Shown here piece after piece: positions 60,891-64,000 of a DNA stretch of 64,000 nt. Under the pieces are notes generated by a model, which worked only from the letters and a program-made list of their open reading frames with translations, was not told the origin of the DNA and did not search any database. Each line of letters starts with the position of its first letter. Position 1 is the stretch's first letter. This DNA comes from CAUZJF01 sp965248605. GTDB lineage: Bacteria > Chloroflexota > Dehalococcoidia > Lucifugimonadales > CAUZJF01. Location of the stretch: NCBI GenBank assembly GCA_965248605.1, contig CBDFJV010000007.1:2294001-2358000 (forward strand). The letters are read 5' to 3'. A program made the translations under genes and the position numbers.

Positions 60891-61051
60891 GTGGATACGA
60901 GAAGTGGTCAGTACAAATGGAACATAGCAACGGGTGCGTCACACGTCGTGGGAAGTCCGGCGACGGAGCGCCCGAACCTGGAACGGCAGGCGGACCTGAT
61001 CGACTATTTGTCCGATTCGGAAAGGTTGTTGCGCTGGAACGGACAACATAC
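60891..61051 (+). other. region between parB and the DUF488 gene
   Basis: The DUF488 frame is open upstream to GTG 60891, but those codons look non-coding (SGQYKWNIATGASHVVGS). A competing frame from ATG 60917 ends at TAA 61078 (54 codons, PDRLFVRFGKVVALERTTYL). Neither is convincing. Confidence 0.35.
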
Positions 61052-61079
61052 TTGCGACTTTGGGAATGCATGTCATAAT
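61052..61079 (+). promoter_or_regulatory. promoter of the DUF488 gene
   Basis: TTGCGA (61052-61057), 16 bases, CATAAT (61074-61079), then six bases and ATG 61086, the same geometry as the other leaderless starts nearby. Confidence 0.5.
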
Positions 61080-61085
61080 GAATAT

Positions 61086-61502
61086 ATGGATGCGAACAAG
61101 TGTCTTTATACGATTGGCTACGGTGGCCGAGGCCCACAGGAGATGGCAGGGATGTTGAAGTCTGCGGGGGTCAAGACCTTGGTGGACATCAGGAGTCGGC
61201 CTAGCAGTCGGATTCCAGGCTTTTCGAAGAGCTCGCTGGCGCAGTGGCTTTCGGTTGAGAGCATCGAGTACGTGCATCTCTGGACCCTAGGGGCAGCCAA
61301 CTGGCAAGACTCTTCCACAGCCGCTCGAAGCGACCTGTTGAACGACGAGCCTGCCGGACTGGAGGCGCTTGCGGCCATCCTGGCTGAAGGGTCGGCGGCC
61401 ATCATGTGCGCAGAGAAGCTCTACACGTCCTGCCACCGTGAGTACGTGGCTGAGCGAATGAAGGAGTCGGTCGCCGGGCTGGAAGTTATCCATCTTGTGT
61501 GA
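61086..61502 (+). CDS. DUF488 family protein
   Basis: From ATG 61086 this 138-residue protein opens CLYTIGYGGRGPQEMAGMLK, the DUF488 signature, then VKTLVDIRSRPSSRIPGFSK and ends with a CAEKLYTSCHREYVAERM motif. The family is widespread and uncharacterised, often near restriction or phage genes. The promoter position supports this start over GTG 60891. Confidence 0.85.
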   Translation: MDANKCLYTIGYGGRGPQEMAGMLKSAGVKTLVDIRSRPSSRIPGFSKSSLAQWLSVESIEYVHLWTLGAANWQDSSTAARSDLLNDEPAGLEALAAILAEGSAAIMCAEKLYTSCHREYVAERMKESVAGLEVIHLV

Positions 61503-61524
61503 ATCGGAAGAGGTTGCAAGCTAG

Positions 61525-61749
61525 ATGGTCTATAATAGAGTCCGAGGTCAGGCCGTAGCGGGTTTCGAGGGGACCACGGAGAATAGATGGGTGTTGACAT
61601 GTGACGAGTGTAGCCGACCGGCCATGACGTTCGACCCAGAGAAGGAGCTTGTTAGGGTCGAGTCGAGGCACGGAGGCGAACGCCACGTGACTGTGCTGAC
61701 CTTCCGGCAGCTCATAGCCCATGTCTCGGCGTTAGCCGTGAAAGCCTAG
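61525..61749 (+). CDS. small zinc-knuckle-like protein
   Basis: This 74-residue protein has VLTCDECSRPAMTFDPEKEL (C-x-x-C) and a HVTVLTFRQLIAHVSALA helix. The start is unsure: a TATAAT sequence lies inside the first codons (61535-61540), so a later start is possible. A strong terminator follows 55 bases after its stop. Confidence 0.5.
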   Translation: MVYNRVRGQAVAGFEGTTENRWVLTCDECSRPAMTFDPEKELVRVESRHGGERHVTVLTFRQLIAHVSALAVKA

Positions 61750-61803
61750 CGACAAGAACAATACTCTGTGCGCCTAGTGCGCCGAAACAGTGCGCGACTG
61801 GAT

Positions 61804-61841
61804 AGCGCCTACTCATACTATTGAGTAGGCGCTTTGTATTT
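61804..61841 (+). terminator. rho-independent terminator
   Basis: A perfect 12-bp stem (AGCGCCTACTCA with TGAGTAGGCGCT) with a six-base loop (TACTAT) is followed by TTGTATTTGG. It ends the transcript before the tRNA. Confidence 0.85.
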
Positions 61842-61858
61842 GGTGTCAGGAGATTTCG

Positions 61859-61935
61859 CCGCCTGTAGCTCAGTGGATTAGAGCGACTGCTTTCTTAGCA
61901 GTAGGTCGAAGGTTCGAGTCCTTCCAGGCGGTCCA
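61859..61935 (+). tRNA. tRNA-Arg (anticodon UCU)
   Basis: A complete 77-base cloverleaf: acceptor CCGCCTG/CAGGCGG (7 bp), D-arm GCTC/GAGC, anticodon stem ACTGC/GCAGT with loop TTTCTTA (anticodon TCT at positions 34-36), variable AGGTC, T-arm GAAGG/CCTTC with loop TTCGAGT, discriminator T and encoded CCA. It decodes AGA, a codon that is rare in high-GC hosts. T at position 37 and T at 73 are unusual, so the identity or function is a little uncertain. The next gene starts 13 bases later. Confidence 0.85.
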
Positions 61936-61947
61936 ACAGGAGGATTC

Positions 61948-63417
61948 TTGGCGGGTACAGGTTTTCTCACGCCCGGTCTGTTGTTCATCAACAGCGGAGT
62001 GGACTCGGAGTTCAAGTTCCTGAAGCTGGCCTTTGCGAATACCAAGCAGACGGGTTACACACGCTTCGTCGAGCCCGCCGCTGGGTCTATGGCGATGTGC
62101 CATATGTCTCGGCAGGCCGGGTGGCTTCCGAATCAGATGGAGGCCAGCGACGTTGTCCTTTTCAGCGCCGTCATGGGCAACGCTCTCATGGGGCAGCGCG
62201 TAGACCACCTTGAGGTCCAGATAGACGGCTTCGACGATGAGGACCTCGGCGACCCCGCTACCGTTATCTGGGCCGAGACGGTCTGCCGGGCTGAGGCGAA
62301 GTCGCAGCGCATCTACTGGCGCGAGATCGCCCGCGCGATGCGACTGGACAAGCAACACCACCTCGATACGATCAATCAGCAGCTCGATAGGGGCAGGTCC
62401 TCCATCGGAGGCTTGAACTACCGCCCGCTCGACCTGTTCGACCATCTGGACGAAGTGATCGACGACCCGCATACCCTGGTCTCGCTGAACCCTCCCTCGA
62501 CCAAGGCGGGCTACGAGAAGTTCTACGACACAGGGGATCGTGTCCGCTGGAAGGAACCCACCTACCAGGTTTTCGATCCCGTGGCAGGCTACGAGCGCTT
62601 GAAGGGCTACATGGAGCGATCCAAGGCCCTGCTGTCCATCTACGAGGAGAACCAGAGCGGCTTCGAGGTTGAGGGAGCCTTTGTTGTTCGGGGCAGCATG
62701 AGGAAGGGCAAGGGAGACACGGGTGTCGCCCGCAGCGTGAACTACTACATCGTCTCGAACCGTCCCGACGAGATGAAGCGCTACGTCGGCGGGGCTCTGG
62801 TTGTTCCCTGGTCGGGCTATCCGATTGAGCGTGGAGATTTCAGGCTTCTGCCTGAGAACTACACCGTCTCTGATTCCTCGCGGGTTGATGTCGTCTCGAT
62901 CCCCGCCGATATTGGAAACTACCACCGAGCGCTATGGACGCACAAATTCGTGGGCGGTCAGTGCGCTCTGAACCTGGCGATGCTTCTGGATGGCTACCTG
63001 GCCGGAGTGTTCGGCTATGACCCGTCGTATGTGACCTCGGCGGGGGCCTTCGGCAAGGATTCCAGTGCGGTGGCCATCGTCTACGGCATGTGCGTGCCAA
63101 GGCGGGACCTGCGGCTGAACCGGCTTCTCAGCCGCCTGGCCATGACGCGCCAGTCCCTCTCCGTTGTCCTGCCGGACATCGCCCTGGCCCGCTGCGATCA
63201 CCTGGTGACAGCGCAGCTCACGCAGTATCCAGAGGCCAAGGAGTACCGGGGCATTATGAAGCTGGTCAAGCGCAAGAAGGACCCGCATCACGGCTTCAGG
63301 CTGATCTATAACGGCCCCGTCATGGAGGAGACGTGGGACGCAATCCTGAAACTATGGTTGAAAGATGAGGAACGATGGCAAAGAGCGAGCAGAAAAAGGC
63401 AGCTACAGCCAGCTTAG
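61948..63417 (+). CDS. phage DNA adenine methyltransferase-like protein (antirestriction type)
   Basis: From TTG 61948 (AGGAGG upstream) this 489-residue protein has RFVEPAAGSMAMCHMSRQAG, an AdoMet motif I look-alike, and LVSLNPPSTKAGYEKFYDTG, an N-P-P-S version of the amino-MTase catalytic motif. This order resembles putative antirestriction adenine methyltransferases of actinophages. The C-terminal 260 residues (HKFVGGQCALNLAMLLDGYL, RLLSRLAMTRQSLSVVLPDI, KEYRGIMKLVKRKK) form a second domain I cannot name. N-P-P-S instead of N-P-P-Y/F makes activity uncertain. It overlaps the next gene by 43 bases. Confidence 0.6.
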   Translation: MAGTGFLTPGLLFINSGVDSEFKFLKLAFANTKQTGYTRFVEPAAGSMAMCHMSRQAGWLPNQMEASDVVLFSAVMGNALMGQRVDHLEVQIDGFDDEDLGDPATVIWAETVCRAEAKSQRIYWREIARAMRLDKQHHLDTINQQLDRGRSSIGGLNYRPLDLFDHLDEVIDDPHTLVSLNPPSTKAGYEKFYDTGDRVRWKEPTYQVFDPVAGYERLKGYMERSKALLSIYEENQSGFEVEGAFVVRGSMRKGKGDTGVARSVNYYIVSNRPDEMKRYVGGALVVPWSGYPIERGDFRLLPENYTVSDSSRVDVVSIPADIGNYHRALWTHKFVGGQCALNLAMLLDGYLAGVFGYDPSYVTSAGAFGKDSSAVAIVYGMCVPRRDLRLNRLLSRLAMTRQSLSVVLPDIALARCDHLVTAQLTQYPEAKEYRGIMKLVKRKKDPHHGFRLIYNGPVMEETWDAILKLWLKDEERWQRASRKRQLQPA

Positions 63418-64000
63418 AGCCTGAGTCCACTGGCCTCAGCCTTATTGCCGACCTGGGCGACGGCATGAAGCTGTACATGGCGGAGCTTGACAAGCTGCGC
63501 GAGCAGGATGTGAACGCCCGCATCCTGCCTACTGCGGAGCACAACACGCTAGTCAACAACATCCGCAACCGGGGCCGTCTGGAGAGTGTTCCCTACTGCA
63601 TCCTCAACAACGGGCAGGCGGAGATAGTCAGCGGGCACCACAGGGTTCGGGCGGCGAGGGAGGCGGGGGTAACCGAGGCCCCCGTGCTCGTGGACGAGTC
63701 GGGCTTGTCGCGCAGTGAGATCGTCGCCAAGCAGCTTGCCCACAACCGCATTCAGGGCTTCGACGACCCTGAGACGCTTCGCCGCCTGTTCAGCATCTTG
63801 GATACCCCTGACCTGCTTCTCGCGTCGGGGCTGGCCGACGACCTTATCGACCTGCCCTCTGTGGACTTGGAGTCGGGCATCACGCCGTACATGGACATGG
63901 GCTGGAAGACAGTAACGCTCACGTTCCTGCCCCATCAGCTCAAGAACTTCACCGACCTGATAGACACGATTCCACCGTCTGACCTGGTTGGGGTTGCCAG
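63375..64000 (+). CDS. ParB/Srx-like nuclease-domain protein (runs off right edge)
   Basis: ATG 63375 begins inside the previous gene; the frame stays open to the window end (208 codons seen). The domain motif is GQAEIVSGHHRVRAAREAGV, with VSRS-like LSRSEIVAKQLAHNRIQGFD after it, as in ParB N-terminal-domain proteins of phages that lie beside methyltransferase and terminase genes. The role is probably DNA modification or packaging, not partition. Confidence 0.8.
   Translation, partial: MAKSEQKKAATASLEPESTGLSLIADLGDGMKLYMAELDKLREQDVNARILPTAEHNTLVNNIRNRGRLESVPYCILNNGQAEIVSGHHRVRAAREAGVTEAPVLVDESGLSRSEIVAKQLAHNRIQGFDDPETLRRLFSILDTPDLLLASGLADDLIDLPSVDLESGITPYMDMGWKTVTLTFLPHQLKNFTDLIDTIPPSDLVGVA

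Noticed and set aside
61948..63417. Large terminase subunit
   Set aside because: No Walker A or B and no nuclease motif; the N-P-P-S and motif I-like segments point to a methyltransferase-like protein.

Overview
The window reads as the chromosome of an uncultivated, high-GC bacterium, most likely Chloroflexota. That placement is an inference, not a search result. It rests on a shikimate kinase/3-dehydroquinate synthase fusion, Thr/Pro-rich lipoprotein linkers, a DUF2851 protein, a two-subunit B12 mutase of the 2-hydroxyisobutyryl type, and many short dispersed intergenic repeats. The cell should make selenocysteine, because its own selD needs an in-frame UGA to be read through.

Layout. 1-5.65 kb is the end of a mobile element: the C-terminal part of a replication-relaxation protein, HTH genes, a DUF7662-like/PIN toxin-antitoxin pair, a c-type cytochrome lipoprotein, and a large serine recombinase at the edge. 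6.2-29.7 kb is mainly chromosomal: a glycosidase-like propeller, a phosphotransferase, a PHP hydrolase, two tandem lipoproteins (the second split by an IS1380-family element), a decayed sialidase, aroE, aroK-aroB, a TSUP permease, tgt, DUF2851, a gamma carbonic anhydrase, and the mutase pair hcmA-hcmB. 29.8-33.0 kb is a more AT-rich insert with a RusA-like resolvase, a PD-(D/E)XK nuclease and a second, nearly identical IS1380 copy. 33.0-46.7 kb is chromosomal again: argS, a lamin-tail lipoprotein, Sec-containing selD, a TPR lipoprotein, an MFS transporter, a deacetylase-like protein, a Nudix hydrolase, an HpcH/HpaI aldolase, a CCA-adding-type enzyme, fumC and threonine aldolase.

46.8-50.9 kb is a wrecked defence locus. 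An MNT-type nucleotidyltransferase sits beside a HEPN partner cut to about 20 codons. A NACHT/STAND ATPase gene follows, broken twice: by a 58-bp perfect tandem duplication near its 5' end and by a 123-bp MITE near its 3' end. Removing both restores one open frame of 1,094 codons, preceded by and overlapping a 48-codon gene. An identical MITE lies at 16.36 kb.

50.9-64 kb is phage-like. It holds an S24 peptidase without a DNA-binding domain, a hypervariable repeat gene, a DNA methyltransferase, a chain of small overlapping genes, and three truncated phage genes (a Gp37/Gp68-like gene, a C5-cytosine methyltransferase and a terminase). A HicA/short-HicB/antidote operon, ParB, DUF488, a tRNA, a methyltransferase-like protein and a ParB-like nuclease follow. 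Several promoters here place the ATG exactly six bases after the -10 box, which points to leaderless mRNAs; two of them share an inverted-repeat operator.
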